From JADFRG01 sp036986135 (GTDB taxonomy: Bacteria; Chloroflexota; Anaerolineae; Anaerolineales; E44-bin32): a stretch of DNA of 64,000 nt. The stretch is from NCBI GenBank assembly GCA_036986135.1, contig BTQZ01000005.1, positions 32,370 to 96,369 of the forward strand. Reading direction: 5' to 3'. Within the stretch, counting starts at the first letter, position 1; each line of letters starts with the position of its first letter. The position numbers and the translations under genes are program-made. Below are positions 32,046-41,552 of this stretch, piece by piece. The notes beneath the pieces were generated by a model. The model made no database searches and was not told the DNA's origin. It saw only the letters and a list, made by a program, of their open reading frames with translations.

Positions 32046-33497
32046 TTGGTAGCTGAAACGGATTCCGACAAATTGAGGATCCTGCAATGTCTGGTTTTCT
32101 ACCCGCGCGGAGGCAGCGCTCAGGTCGTCCGCTACCTCTCGCAGGCGCTTATTGACTCGGGCCACGAGGTACAGGTGGCGACCGGAACCTTGAGCGACGG
32201 GGATCCGCAGCATGCGGCAACCACGTTTTACGGCGATATCCCGCTCACGCTTGTGGACTATACAGAAGCCTGGCGGGGGTTCGAGAACGGCAAGAACCCC
32301 ATTTCGCCGGAGTGGCAGGTGCCTTTTCATCCCAGCTACGAAGACAAACCCGGCGTTCCCGACCGGGCGTTCTACAAAGTCAACGCCGACGAGTATGCCG
32401 CGCTGCGTCGTTCCTGGGAGGTACTGTTTCAGGATCTGAGCCAGCGCTTCCAGCCGGACCTGATCCATCTGCATCACCTCAATCACATGCACTTGGCGGC
32501 GGCTGAAGTCTTTCAAGCTGTGCCCAGAGCGAGCCAGCTTCACGGGACCGAGATCAAGATGTTGGAGAACCTCGCGCTCCTGGAAGATGAGGCGCGTGAG
32601 GAGGCTCCGTTCCAAGACCTCTGGCGCGGGATCATGGCCCAGGCAGCCGACTCGGTGAAGCACTTCTTTGCGATCAGCCCTGACGTCCGCCAGCGGGGAA
32701 TGGCCGAGTTCGGAATTGATGATCGGGATATTACGTTCATATCCAACGGTGTGGATACTTCCCTCTTCAGGCCGCTAGGCTGGGATGAAGACCGGAAACT
32801 GGCTTTCTTGCGCCAAATACTGGTAGAAGATCCGCAGGGTTGGGATGAGGGTGGCGCGCCCGGGAGCGTGCGTTACGCGGAGGCGGATCTGGAGAGATTC
32901 AAGATCGCCTCGGGTGGACTCAAACCGCTGCTTATGTATGTCGGTCGCTTTCTGGACTTCAAGCGCGTTCCGCTCTTAGTCGAAGCGGTTGCGGAAGTAA
33001 ACGGCCGGTTTGAAGAGGGTCCCGATTGGCCGCCCTTCAACCTGCTCATTTGGGGAGGGATGCCGGGCGAGTGGGAAGGCCGGCATCCCCACACCGTCGC
33101 ACGCGAACTAGGCCTGACGAACGTCTTCTTCACCGGCTGGCTGCCGCATGGCCTCCTGTCGAAAGGGCTCAGCCTCGCCGACGTGTTCGTCGCCCCCTCC
33201 TACTATGAACCTTTCGGTCAGGTATTCCTGGAGGCGATGGCGGCCAGGGTACCGGTGATCGCTACGCGGAGCGGAGGGCCGTTAAGCTTTGTGGTCGACA
33301 CGGGTCCGGGCGCCAATGGCTGGTTCGCCGAGGTTGACGATCTTCAATCCCTAGCGCAGACCATCTACCAGGCTCTTACCGATGAGGCAGAGAGCAGTCG
33401 GCGCGGAGGTAATGCCCTGGCGCTCGTTCGGAAGGAATACAGTTGGGCGGGAATCGCCAAGCGTTATGTCGCCGCCTATCGCCAACTGATCGGCTGA
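32046..33497 (+). CDS. GT4-family glycosyltransferase
   Basis: A 483-residue GT-B protein. The N-terminal domain begins LRILQCLVFYPRGGSAQVVRYLS (a GT4 acceptor-loop pattern). The C-terminal domain has PLLMYVGRFLDFKRVPLLVEAV (about 298-319) and the EX7E motif in YYEPFGQVFLEAMAARVPVIATRSGGP (about 387). It is longer than usual because of an insertion at about 60-130. The TTG start has GGAGAGGAAG upstream. It stands alone before the radical SAM gene. Donor and acceptor are unknown; a glycolipid role would fit the lipid-type neighbour but is only a guess. Confidence 0.85.
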   Translation: MVAETDSDKLRILQCLVFYPRGGSAQVVRYLSQALIDSGHEVQVATGTLSDGDPQHAATTFYGDIPLTLVDYTEAWRGFENGKNPISPEWQVPFHPSYEDKPGVPDRAFYKVNADEYAALRRSWEVLFQDLSQRFQPDLIHLHHLNHMHLAAAEVFQAVPRASQLHGTEIKMLENLALLEDEAREEAPFQDLWRGIMAQAADSVKHFFAISPDVRQRGMAEFGIDDRDITFISNGVDTSLFRPLGWDEDRKLAFLRQILVEDPQGWDEGGAPGSVRYAEADLERFKIASGGLKPLLMYVGRFLDFKRVPLLVEAVAEVNGRFEEGPDWPPFNLLIWGGMPGEWEGRHPHTVARELGLTNVFFTGWLPHGLLSKGLSLADVFVAPSYYEPFGQVFLEAMAARVPVIATRSGGPLSFVVDTGPGANGWFAEVDDLQSLAQTIYQALTDEAESSRRGGNALALVRKEYSWAGIAKRYVAAYRQLIG

Positions 33498-33674
33498 TCG
33501 GGCGGTTGCGAAGACCAGCGCGCCTCGCAGAATCAAGCAGGACCTGAACCACGAGGGAGACTGCGAGCCGCTGGCAGCGGAACCTGCCGGCTACTGGCGA
33601 GGCAAGCGTAAGCAGCGGCTTGGCGAGCGTCTTGAGTTGTATTCCCGCTCACACCCTACCCAGAGCTTTCTCAC

Positions 33675-33680
33675 TAGAGT
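33675..33680 (+). promoter_or_regulatory. -10-like hexamer before the radical SAM gene
   Basis: TAGAGT lies seven bases before the ATG, with no ribosome-binding site, again suggesting a leaderless message. The preceding 190 bp after the glycosyltransferase gene hold GC-rich inverted repeats but no recognisable riboswitch. Confidence 0.35.
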
Positions 33681-33687
33681 TACTCGA

Positions 33688-35217
33688 ATGAGCTCCCCGT
33701 TGATGATTCCTCCCTCCGCCAGCACCGTGAAGCAGGATTCGGATTCTGTTTTCTATGAGCTCACGCGTAGCATTTGCCCGGTCTGCCGCCGGGTCATCGA
33801 TGCTCAAGTGCTGTTGCGGGATGACAAGGTCTACATGCGCAAACGCTGTCCGGAGCACGGGCCCTTCGAGGGGCTCATTTATGGGGATGCTGAGGCATAC
33901 GTGGCCTCTGCCCGTTTCAACAAACCCGGCGCAATCCCGCTGAAGTTTTCGACTGAAATCGATCGTGGCTGCCCGCACGACTGCGGACTCTGTCCCGACC
34001 ATCAGCAGCATGCCTGCTTGGGGATCATCGAAGTAAACAGCGCATGCAACATGGATTGCCCGCTTTGTTTCGCGGAGGCCGGCGCGGGTTTCAATCTCAC
34101 GCTGGCGGAGGTAGAACGAATCCTGGATCACTTCGTAGAAACCGAGGGCCGACCGGAGGCGATTCAATTCTCGGGCGGTGAGCCGTCGATTCATCCCGAG
34201 ATCATCCCAATGCTGGAGGCGGCCACCCGTAGGGACATCGGACACGTGATGCTAAATACAAACGGCAAGCGCATCGCCGCCGACGATGGATTCCTCGAGC
34301 AGCTTGCCGGGATCGATCCGCGCCCGGCGATTTATTTTCAGTTCGACGGCTTCGAGCCGGAAACCTACCGCATCCTGAGGGGCGAGGCCGACATCCTGGA
34401 CGAGAAGCTGCGCGCGCTGGATCGGCTGGCGGAGATCGGCTGCACGGTCGTTCTAGTGCCGGCAGTGGAGCGCAACGTCAATGAGCACGAGCTGGGCGAC
34501 ATCGTCCGATTCGGGTTGCAGCACCCGGCGGTTCGCGGGATCACCTTTCAACCCGCGTTTCACTCCGGACGTCATGGGGATCATGATCCAATGACCCGGA
34601 TGACGAATCCCGACATCATCAAGCTGATTGCAGCCCAGACGGAGGGGTTATTTGTGGAGAAGGACTTCTTCCCGGTCCCCTGCTGCTTCCCCACCTGCAA
34701 CTCGGTGACCTACGCCTTTGTCGAGGACGAAACGGTCCTGCCGCTGCCGCGCTTCATCGATATCGAAGATTATCTGGACTACGTGTCGAATCGAATCTTG
34801 CCAGATGTCGGTGAGTTCAGCGCCGAGGCGATCCAGACCGCGCTCGAAGGGCTTTGGTCTTCCTCGGCCGTCCCAGGAACGGAGAAGTCGGGCCGCGACT
34901 TTGCACTTGGTTGCTCCATCTGCGGTCTGCTGGAGGATTCGGAGATGGCGGAGATCTCGGAACACATGTTCATGATCGCGCTGCAAGACTTCCTCGATCC
35001 CTGGACCTTCAACCAAAAGAATGTCATGAAGTGCTGCAAGGAGATATTGCTGCCGGACGGCAAGCAGATCCCCTTCTGCGCCTACAACAATGTCGGGTAC
35101 CGGGAGCAGGCGCGTGACCAGCTCGCGCAGCGCCAGCGCGCGCGGCGGCATCAAGGCATTGCGTTCGACCCCGAGCCGCTGACCTTCTCCTTTCATCCGA
35201 ATGGCGAACAAAAGTAA
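33688..35217 (+). CDS. radical SAM enzyme of the Tes / MJ0619 family
   Basis: A 509-residue protein. A rubredoxin-like N-terminal motif (CPVC at 30-33 and CPEHG at 54) is followed by CPHDCGLCPDHQQHAC (95-110) and the radical SAM motif C120-x3-C124-x2-C127. Further cysteines lie near the C-terminus (PVPCC, PTC, CSIC, KCC, FCAY). This set of several Fe-S clusters plus a rubredoxin-like site is what I know of tetraether synthase (Tes), which joins lipid chains in archaea, and of the related MJ0619 methylase. A bacterial homolog could couple or methylate lipids, but the reaction here is inference. It is followed after 31 bases by an ArsM-like methyltransferase. Confidence 0.85.
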   Translation: MSSPLMIPPSASTVKQDSDSVFYELTRSICPVCRRVIDAQVLLRDDKVYMRKRCPEHGPFEGLIYGDAEAYVASARFNKPGAIPLKFSTEIDRGCPHDCGLCPDHQQHACLGIIEVNSACNMDCPLCFAEAGAGFNLTLAEVERILDHFVETEGRPEAIQFSGGEPSIHPEIIPMLEAATRRDIGHVMLNTNGKRIAADDGFLEQLAGIDPRPAIYFQFDGFEPETYRILRGEADILDEKLRALDRLAEIGCTVVLVPAVERNVNEHELGDIVRFGLQHPAVRGITFQPAFHSGRHGDHDPMTRMTNPDIIKLIAAQTEGLFVEKDFFPVPCCFPTCNSVTYAFVEDETVLPLPRFIDIEDYLDYVSNRILPDVGEFSAEAIQTALEGLWSSSAVPGTEKSGRDFALGCSICGLLEDSEMAEISEHMFMIALQDFLDPWTFNQKNVMKCCKEILLPDGKQIPFCAYNNVGYREQARDQLAQRQRARRHQGIAFDPEPLTFSFHPNGEQK

Positions 35218-35248
35218 TGGTTCCCGTTCCGACCGGTGCCGAGCTTAA

Positions 35249-36055
35249 GTGAGGCATCCCGCCCCGGAGGCTGCTGAGGTCAAGACCTGCTGCGCTGCTC
35301 TCTACGAAACCGATTATGCGCGCCTGCTCTTGGGTGATTCGTTTCACCCGGGCGGTCTCGTGCTCACCGAGCGGCTGGGAACCATGCTGGAGCTGAGTCC
35401 GGGGCAGCGAGTGCTCGATGTCGCCTCCGGCACCGGCGCCAGCGCAGTTTTCGTGGCAGAGCATTTCGGATGCGAGGTCGTCGGCCTGGACTACAGTGCA
35501 GAACTCGTGGGACAGGCGCGACTGCGTGCACGAGAAGCCGGCGTCGAACATCTGGCGCGTTTCGAGCATGGAGATTCCGAGCGCTTGCCGTTTCCCGACG
35601 GCGCCTTCGATGCGCTGATCTGCGAATGCTCCTTCTGCACCTTTCCAGACAAGCGCTCCGCAGCCGGCGAATTCGCGCGCGTGCTCAGGCCCGGAGGGCA
35701 AGTGGGGTTGAGCGACATCACGCTGAACGGCCCGCTGCCGGAGGAGCTCACCGGGCTCCTGGCTCAGATCATATGCATCGCGGACGCTCTCCCGCTGGAT
35801 CGTTATGAGGCCCTGCTCGAGCAGGCCGGCTTTCGCATTGATCGAGCAGAGCCGCATCCGGAGGTGCTCGCCTCGACTGTCAGCAATGTGCGAGCCAAGC
35901 TGCTCGGGGCCGAATTGATCCTGAAGGTACGGAAGATCGAGCTGCCCGGCGTTGACCTTGGGCAGGCCAAGCGGGTTGCAGCAAGCGCCGCCGAGACCAT
36001 CGAAGGTGGCACGCTCAGCTACGGGCTGCTCGTGGGAACGCGGCCCGTAGGCTGA
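35249..36055 (+). CDS. ArsM/UbiE-like SAM-dependent methyltransferase
   Basis: A 268-residue class I methyltransferase. The SAM motif is VLDVASGTGASAVF (about 58-71). The N-terminus has VKTCCAALYETDYARLLLGDSFHPGG with a Cys-Cys pair, and CECSFCTF lies near 130, so several thiols are available, as in arsenite methyltransferases, though the exact ArsM cysteine set is not obvious. It follows the Tes-like gene closely on the same strand and probably works with it. The GTG start is uncertain. The last 22 codons are duplicated just behind the stop. Confidence 0.75.
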   Translation: MRHPAPEAAEVKTCCAALYETDYARLLLGDSFHPGGLVLTERLGTMLELSPGQRVLDVASGTGASAVFVAEHFGCEVVGLDYSAELVGQARLRAREAGVEHLARFEHGDSERLPFPDGAFDALICECSFCTFPDKRSAAGEFARVLRPGGQVGLSDITLNGPLPEELTGLLAQIICIADALPLDRYEALLEQAGFRIDRAEPHPEVLASTVSNVRAKLLGAELILKVRKIELPGVDLGQAKRVAASAAETIEGGTLSYGLLVGTRPVG

Positions 36056-36134
36056 GCGCCGGGAGGCGGCCGAGTCGATCGAAGGTGGCACGCTCGGCTA
36101 TGGATTGCTAGTGGGAACGCGGCCCTATAGCTGA
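35990..36134 (+). repeat. tandem duplication of the ArsM-like gene's 3' end
   Basis: The final 22 codons of the gene (35990-36055) recur at 36069-36134 with a 79-bp period. The second copy keeps an open frame and a TGA. Synonymous changes (TAC/TAT, GGG/GGA, CTG/TTG, CTC/CTA) are as frequent as amino-acid changes, so it looks like the end of a diverged allele. Nothing further was seen between here and 36429. Confidence 0.8.
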
Positions 36135-36429
36135 GCGCAGGCATCCCGCGCGGGGAAGGCGCCTCGGCCGGGGCCGCAGCTGCAGAAATCCGGGGAAACC
36201 GCCAAAGCCAGCCCTATCGCTCCGCCGAGCCACGCGCGTGCGTTCAACCATCCACTAGAAGCGCGCTGTTGACCTGATTCGGAGAACGAAGTGAGGGTGA
36301 AACGGAAAAGGCGGTCGCAGTGGCAAAAGAAGACGCCACTGACCTCAAGCCATGAGGCCTTGCACTCGTCACCCAGCTTGCGGATAGCAACGTGAACTTC
36401 GAATGTGCTGAAGTCCTTCTCCACCCTAA

Positions 36430-37479
36430 CTAGACTAGTCGCGAGGCGGCAAGTTCCGGTGGTTTGGCTCGTGACCGGAGAGTGGAAGCCAAAGCCCATA
36501 AGAACACGGCGGCGCCGACCAGCGCCTGCAAAGGGGGAATGCTCTCCTGGAGTGTGCGGATTAGATCTTCGGAAGATTGAATGTTGCTGGCGATGGCGTA
36601 CACGGCGGTTGCCAACGCGGGCATTGGCAGCAGGCCCAGGAGAGGTAGGAAGCGCACCGAGCCTCCCAATTCCGTGAGCAATGTCCCTTCTGCTTCACGG
36701 CTGCGATTCAGCCGCAAGGCCAGATAAATGATGGCCAGCATTACTGCCAGCTTAACGATTGCCAGAGGAAGCACCGGCAGAACCAGCGTAACAAAGAGTG
36801 CGACGAGCACAAGCGTAAGGATCCACTTTTCTGCCTTGCTCAGATTGAACTGGGTCTGCCAGATGCCGCGCCCCAGCAGCCAATGGCTCGTCCCCAGCAT
36901 CAGGGTGAAGAAAAACACATAAGTTGCGAACTCCGGCACGGTCCATAGTGTGCCCCCGGGCGCAACTTCTCCAGCCTCCACCAGCTGCTCCCACTCCGCC
37001 GCGTTCTCTGGCAACCAGAAGGTGATGGACCAGATTCCCCAGAACAGGCCGAACAGGGCCGAGCCGGCGAGGATCCGCCGCCATTGGGCGTGTACCAGCC
37101 ATTTTCGCAGGAGATACCAGCCAAAGACCACGCTCAACAGTCCGTGCCAACCGATGAAATAGGCGGGCATCACGGGATCGAGCAACCCGGCTTCGTAAAT
37201 CACCGGCGTCAGCACTCCCTCAATCAGGAAAGCGAACAATGCCGCCACGAGAATGAGCGCCGGCATGCTGCGAACGCGGAATCGTTCAACCGCCCACAGG
37301 ATGGCATAGACAGGGAAGGCGTAGAACAGGATGAGTTCTCCCAGCACAAATCCCTGTGAATACCAATACGCTTTTTCGGAGAAGAAGACCATGATGGTTG
37401 TTGAGAGAATCACAAAAACCAGGCGTGATCCGATTTGCCTGGCTTTCTCCCAGCCTGTCGATTTGGAGGTGTCTGGCAA
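36430..37479 (-). CDS. polytopic membrane protein of unknown function
   Basis: A 349-residue protein with nine or ten hydrophobic helices and no recognised domain. A WHGLLSVVFGWYLLRKW segment and a conserved-looking ENAAEWEQLVEAGEV loop stand out. A TTG at 37479 with GGAG seven bases upstream was chosen because the frame further upstream overlaps the htrA terminator. A 36-codon longer frame is open. It lies on the same strand as htrA but behind its terminator. Cell location is the cytoplasmic membrane; the function is unknown. Confidence 0.65.
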   Translation of the reverse strand: MPDTSKSTGWEKARQIGSRLVFVILSTTIMVFFSEKAYWYSQGFVLGELILFYAFPVYAILWAVERFRVRSMPALILVAALFAFLIEGVLTPVIYEAGLLDPVMPAYFIGWHGLLSVVFGWYLLRKWLVHAQWRRILAGSALFGLFWGIWSITFWLPENAAEWEQLVEAGEVAPGGTLWTVPEFATYVFFFTLMLGTSHWLLGRGIWQTQFNLSKAEKWILTLVLVALFVTLVLPVLPLAIVKLAVMLAIIYLALRLNRSREAEGTLLTELGGSVRFLPLLGLLPMPALATAVYAIASNIQSSEDLIRTLQESIPPLQALVGAAVFLWALASTLRSRAKPPELAASRLV

Positions 37480-37584
37480 TTGGCTGCTCCGCGTTGAGAT
37501 TCCTGACGGTCCAATCGCGGCTGCCGTCTGTCTAGCAATACCGGGAAATGGCGCACAATGTTGCAGGCCTACAGCAAGGAGCCC

Positions 37585-37610
37585 AAAAGCCCCCAAGCGG
37601 CGGGGCTTTT
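37585..37610 (-). terminator. terminator downstream of htrA
   Basis: A perfect 9-bp inverted repeat AAAAGCCCC/GGGGCTTTT with an eight-base loop. It can work on either strand and ends with four T on the minus strand. Confidence 0.75.
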
Positions 37611-37732
37611 AGGCTTTCCCTGCAATGCTGTGTTAGACGCGGGCCCGAATCCGGCCGCTGCGTCGCTTGGCGGCGGTCCACCGGAGGCTCTCGGCCTGGC
37701 GAGCCGCAGTAATTATCCCAGGGCCTGGCGTT

Positions 37733-39013
37733 CTACTCGCTCGGACGCCTCCCCAGCACCACATCGATTTCCATTGCTTTGCCGTCCCGCAGGATGCCAA
37801 GCGTGACCTGCTGGCCGGGCTCGGTCTCTTGCGAGATGTAGGCCGATAGGTCCTCGAAGTCCAGCACGGGCTGATCGTCGATGCTGACGATGACGTCACC
37901 GCCGATTAGCAGCGACCGGCCATCCAGCTCAGTTTCAGTGTCGCTGCCGCGCAGGTGTGCCCGCTGAGCGGGACTGTCCTCAGCAACGCTTATGAGCAGC
38001 AGGCCGCGCTGGGCAGGATCCAAGTCCATGGCTTCACGATGCAGGGAAGTAAGATCGGTTCCCGCTATGCCGAGCCAGGGGTGCGCGTACTCGCCCTGCT
38101 TGATCAGCACAGGTACGATCCGCGCTACAGAGTCGGAGGGTATCGCAAAGCCGACGCCGGCGAATTGACCGACCTGTGACTCGATGGCGGTGTTCACTCC
38201 CACGACTTGGCCGGAGAGATTCAGCAGTGGTCCCCCGGAGTTGCCGGGGTTTATCGCTGCATCGGTCTGGATCACGCCCGGGATATTGAAGACCGCTCCG
38301 TTCTCGGCCTGTGCCTGAGAGGGCAGGGTCCGCCCGAGAGCGCTGACGATCCCGGCGGTCATGCTTCCCTGCAGACCGAAGGGATTTCCGATGGCAACCA
38401 CTGGCTCGCCCACCCTCAGCTCATCTGAGCTGGCCAGGACCAGCGGAAGTCCAGATTCCGGCGGCTGGCTCACCTGGATTACCGCCAGATCAGAGGCCGG
38501 GTCCGTACCCACCAGATCGGCCTGGGCCGAGGTTCCATCGCTGAAGGTAACCATCACTTCTTCGGCGCCGGCCACCACATGCTGGTTGGTGACGATATGG
38601 CCCTGATCATCAAAGATGAATCCCGAGCCTTGCCCGTATAGGAAGCCTTCTTGCGGAAAATTCGGAAACTGAAAGGGGAATGGAAAGGGTGAATCGGGCA
38701 TCTTTGGGGCGGTGACGCTGGCCTGCTGCCGCACCTGGATATTGACGATCGACGGATTGACCTGCTCGTAGAGATCGGCAAGCCCTCCATCGAGCTCGGC
38801 CGACACGACCCTTTCATCGATTCTGGGTTGCGACTCGACCTGGCGTTCCTGCTCATCGGTCGTGACACGCGCAGCCAATTCAGATACAAACTCCTCCCCC
38901 TCCTCAACCAGCGCGGGAAGCAGGACGATCGGGGAAGGAAGGGCGGCGCAGGCCGAAATCGCAACGGACGCGACCAGGATTGTCGGGACCATGATCTTCT
39001 TACTCATTGGCAT
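37733..39013 (-). CDS. HtrA/DegP-type serine protease with one PDZ domain, lipoprotein-like
   Basis: A 426-residue protein. The signal region ends with a lipobox-like ISAC (C21), so it is probably anchored outside the membrane. The trypsin-like domain carries the catalytic triad in NQHVV (His), SDLAVI (Asp) and GNSGGP (Ser). A single PDZ domain covers about 315-425. It should degrade or refold damaged envelope proteins. A Pro/Phe-rich stretch (PFPFPFQFPNFP) before the protease domain is common in Chloroflexota homologs. GGAGGG lies six bases before the ATG. Confidence 0.93.
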   Translation of the reverse strand: MPMSKKIMVPTILVASVAISACAALPSPIVLLPALVEEGEEFVSELAARVTTDEQERQVESQPRIDERVVSAELDGGLADLYEQVNPSIVNIQVRQQASVTAPKMPDSPFPFPFQFPNFPQEGFLYGQGSGFIFDDQGHIVTNQHVVAGAEEVMVTFSDGTSAQADLVGTDPASDLAVIQVSQPPESGLPLVLASSDELRVGEPVVAIGNPFGLQGSMTAGIVSALGRTLPSQAQAENGAVFNIPGVIQTDAAINPGNSGGPLLNLSGQVVGVNTAIESQVGQFAGVGFAIPSDSVARIVPVLIKQGEYAHPWLGIAGTDLTSLHREAMDLDPAQRGLLLISVAEDSPAQRAHLRGSDTETELDGRSLLIGGDVIVSIDDQPVLDFEDLSAYISQETEPGQQVTLGILRDGKAMEIDVVLGRRPSE

Positions 39014-39424
39014 CTCTAACCCTCCGTATTAACTCAACGAGCCAGCGCTCTCACCCTCGATCCCTCTGGGCTCGCGCCGGCTCGTCCGCTCATCGGGCGA
39101 GATCCGTTTCCAGAGGAATCGAATTGCGGCCGATTGAGAATCTGAAATTCGACTTTCAGCATACCGAGATTGCGTCTGAAGAATGTTAGAGCGCAGATTA
39201 GACGTGGATTAAGGTTCGCCGGCGCATTAATCGACTCTTAAAGTTTCTCCTACATTTTTCATATGTTCGCGTACCAATAATGAGCATCGATTTGGGCCGC
39301 TGGAGAGAGTGCCTCAAATCGTCTCCAGACCCCAATCCAATACAAGAGAGCCGCGTCTCTTTGGAACGCGCTCCTAAATAGACGAAGCCATCACCAGGCT
39401 GAAATGAATTTGAGGAGGTGTGAG
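39014..39424. other. 411-bp divergent intergenic region between htrA and the NEW3-domain gene
   Basis: No gene was found. The part around 39220-39275 is AT-rich (CTTAAAGTTTCTCCTACATT) and probably holds promoters for one or both sides, but no convincing -35/-10 pair could be fixed. The ribosome-binding site GAGGAGG for the plus-strand gene is at 39412. Confidence 0.5.
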
Positions 39425-40591
39425 ATGTCTCGAATTTTTGTTCCGGCCGTGCTCCTTGCCGCAATGCTCTCCCTGTCTGCGGGTGGGACCGATACGGCAT
39501 GGGCAGAAGAACCCACGGGGCTCAGCATCGTCACGGAGTTCCCGGCCCAGGCGGTGGGTATTGGCGACAGCGTTTCTCTAAAGCTGGTGCTGCGCAGCCA
39601 AGCCGAAGCCCAGGTCGCTAATCTTGAGGTCCTGGATCTTCCTGAAGGTTGGTCGGCGAACTTTCGTGACGGAAGCCGAGTGGTGCTCTCCGCGTATGTC
39701 GAGCCCGGCAAGGAAACCGATCTCAAGCTCAGAATTGAGACTGCGGACGATACCGGGCCGGGCGAATACACGCTGCGGGTCCGAGCCCAGGGCGATGGAA
39801 CGATTGCGGTTCTGCCGATCACATTGATGGTAGAGAACCGATTGCCGCCGAGCCTGGCGTTTGACGTGGAGCTGCCGGTCTTGCGCGGCAAACCGGACTC
39901 GACTCTCCGCTATAGCGTAACGCTGAAGAATGAAGGCGGTGAAGATCTGCTGGTGGACCTGCAGGCCGAAGCGCCCCCCTTCTATCAAGTGATTTTCAAG
40001 AATAGTGGGCAGGAAGTCACAAGCTTGCCCCTCGAAGTGGATCAGTCGGAGCGCATGACGGTGGAGGTAGACCCACTTTTTGCAGGCATCCCGGCCGGCA
40101 ACTTCCCCATCACCCTCTTTGCCCGAGGGGGGGAGGCAGAAGCCATCCTGGAATTGGAGGCCGAGGTTGTGGGCCAATCGACGCTTTCGATCACTACCCC
40201 CGATGGTCGACTATCCGGTCGCTTGCAGGCCGAAGAGGAGACACCGATCAAGCTGCTCGTCAAGAATACTGGTTCGGCCGCTGCACACGGGATCAAGCTG
40301 AATGCCAGCGAGCCGCGAGGGTGGACGGTTACCTTCGAACCCGAGCTCATCAAGACCATCGACTCCTCGAAACAGGTCGAGGTCACGGCAAGTGTGACCC
40401 CTGCTGAAAAGGCGCTCGCAGGTGACTACATGCTGACCTTCCGCGCTCAACCGGAGTCGGGAGCATCGACGTCGGTTGAATATCGGGCGACCGTCAGGAC
40501 CTCGACCCTGTGGGGCCTGGTTGGGATCGGCCTGATCGCGGCCGCGGTAGGGGTTGTGGGAATCGCAGTGACGCGATTTGGCCGACGCTAG
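39425..40591 (+). CDS. membrane-anchored exoprotein with NEW3-type beta-sandwich domains
   Basis: A 388-residue protein with a signal peptide (about 1-27), three or four repeated beta-sandwich domains of the NEW3/NPCBM-associated type (for example LEVLDLPEGWSANF, LNASEPRGWTVTF, each followed by '...ADDTGPGEYTLRVRAQG'-like strands), and one C-terminal helix with a basic end (about 362-388) that anchors it in the membrane. It is the first gene of a three-gene unit with an ABC ATPase and permease, so it probably assists the transporter from outside as a binding or assembly factor. The transported substrate is unknown. Confidence 0.85.
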   Translation: MSRIFVPAVLLAAMLSLSAGGTDTAWAEEPTGLSIVTEFPAQAVGIGDSVSLKLVLRSQAEAQVANLEVLDLPEGWSANFRDGSRVVLSAYVEPGKETDLKLRIETADDTGPGEYTLRVRAQGDGTIAVLPITLMVENRLPPSLAFDVELPVLRGKPDSTLRYSVTLKNEGGEDLLVDLQAEAPPFYQVIFKNSGQEVTSLPLEVDQSERMTVEVDPLFAGIPAGNFPITLFARGGEAEAILELEAEVVGQSTLSITTPDGRLSGRLQAEEETPIKLLVKNTGSAAAHGIKLNASEPRGWTVTFEPELIKTIDSSKQVEVTASVTPAEKALAGDYMLTFRAQPESGASTSVEYRATVRTSTLWGLVGIGLIAAAVGVVGIAVTRFGRR

Positions 40592-40601
40592 GAGGGCTGA
40601 C

Positions 40602-41552
40602 ATGACTGAGCACGTCATACGGACCTGGAGGCTGACCAAGCGCTATGGAGAGTTCCTGGCGGTTAACGACCTCGACCTGAAAGTGCGGAGAGGCGAGGTA
40701 TATGGCCTGCTCGGGCCCAACGGTTCCGGCAAGACCACCACCATCCTGATGTTGCTCGGTCTTACCGAACCGACCACCGGCTCCGTTCAGGTGCTGGGCT
40801 ACGATCCGATGCGTCAGCCGCTGCAGGTGAAATCAAGGGTGGGCTACTTGCCGGATGAGGTCGGTTTCTACGATCGCTTGACCGGACGTGAGAACCTGAT
40901 CTACACCTCCAAGCTGCTGGGCTTAGGGCGCTCGGAGTTCACAAAACGGATCGATCGCGCGCTCGAGCAGATGGGCCTCGCAGAAGCAGCCGACAACCGG
41001 GTCGGCACCTACTCGCGTGGAATGCGACAACGCCTGGGCGTCGCCGAACTGCTCATAAAGCGGCCGCAAGTGGTGATCATGGACGAGCCTACGCTTGGCC
41101 TCGATCCGGAGGCGGCGCATGGCTTCCTGGGCACAATCAAGGAGCTAAGAGAGCAGGGGATCACGGTGCTCCTGTCCTCACATCTCCTGCACCAAGTGCA
41201 GGAGGTCTGCGATCGAGTGGGGCTCTTTCGCCATGGAAGAATGCTGCTGGAAGGCACGGTCCGCGAATTGGCGGAACAGGTCCTGGGAGGCGGATATCGG
41301 ATCGAATTGCAGGTAGATGGACCCGATGGTGATCTTCAAAGGCAGCTCCAGAGACTGCCGGGAGTGACGGCACTGGAGATGGACGGAGCCGATCGGCTGG
41401 TACTCAAGACCACTGATGATCTCCGGCCGCAAGTGGCCCAGGCCGTGGTTCGATCCGGAGGCCGGCTGTTTTCGCTTGATCTCGATCGTCCCTCCCTGGA
41501 TGAGGTTTACGCAAAGTACTTTGAGGAGGTGGCACATGCCCAGGCTGCGTGA
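40602..41552 (+). CDS. ABC-2 type transporter ATPase
   Basis: A 316-residue ATP-binding protein with Walker A GPNGSGKTT (about 40-48), signature YSRGMRQRLGVAE and Walker B VVIMDEPTLGLDPE, followed by a C-terminal extension of about 90 residues typical of ABC-2 export systems (CcmA/DrrA-like). It powers the adjacent permease. AGGAGG precedes the ATG by seven bases. Its 3' end overlaps the permease by 17 bases, so the two are coupled. Confidence 0.93.
   Translation: MTEHVIRTWRLTKRYGEFLAVNDLDLKVRRGEVYGLLGPNGSGKTTTILMLLGLTEPTTGSVQVLGYDPMRQPLQVKSRVGYLPDEVGFYDRLTGRENLIYTSKLLGLGRSEFTKRIDRALEQMGLAEAADNRVGTYSRGMRQRLGVAELLIKRPQVVIMDEPTLGLDPEAAHGFLGTIKELREQGITVLLSSHLLHQVQEVCDRVGLFRHGRMLLEGTVRELAEQVLGGGYRIELQVDGPDGDLQRQLQRLPGVTALEMDGADRLVLKTTDDLRPQVAQAVVRSGGRLFSLDLDRPSLDEVYAKYFEEVAHAQAA

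Noticed and set aside
33498..33687. Possible cobalamin or other riboswitch before the radical SAM gene
   Set aside because: GC-rich inverted repeats are present, but the conserved core boxes of B12, SAM or other riboswitches could not be matched.
36125..36499. 124-codon minus-strand frame between the ArsM-like gene and the membrane protein
   Set aside because: It overlaps the end of the membrane protein gene and the duplicated tail, with no supporting features.
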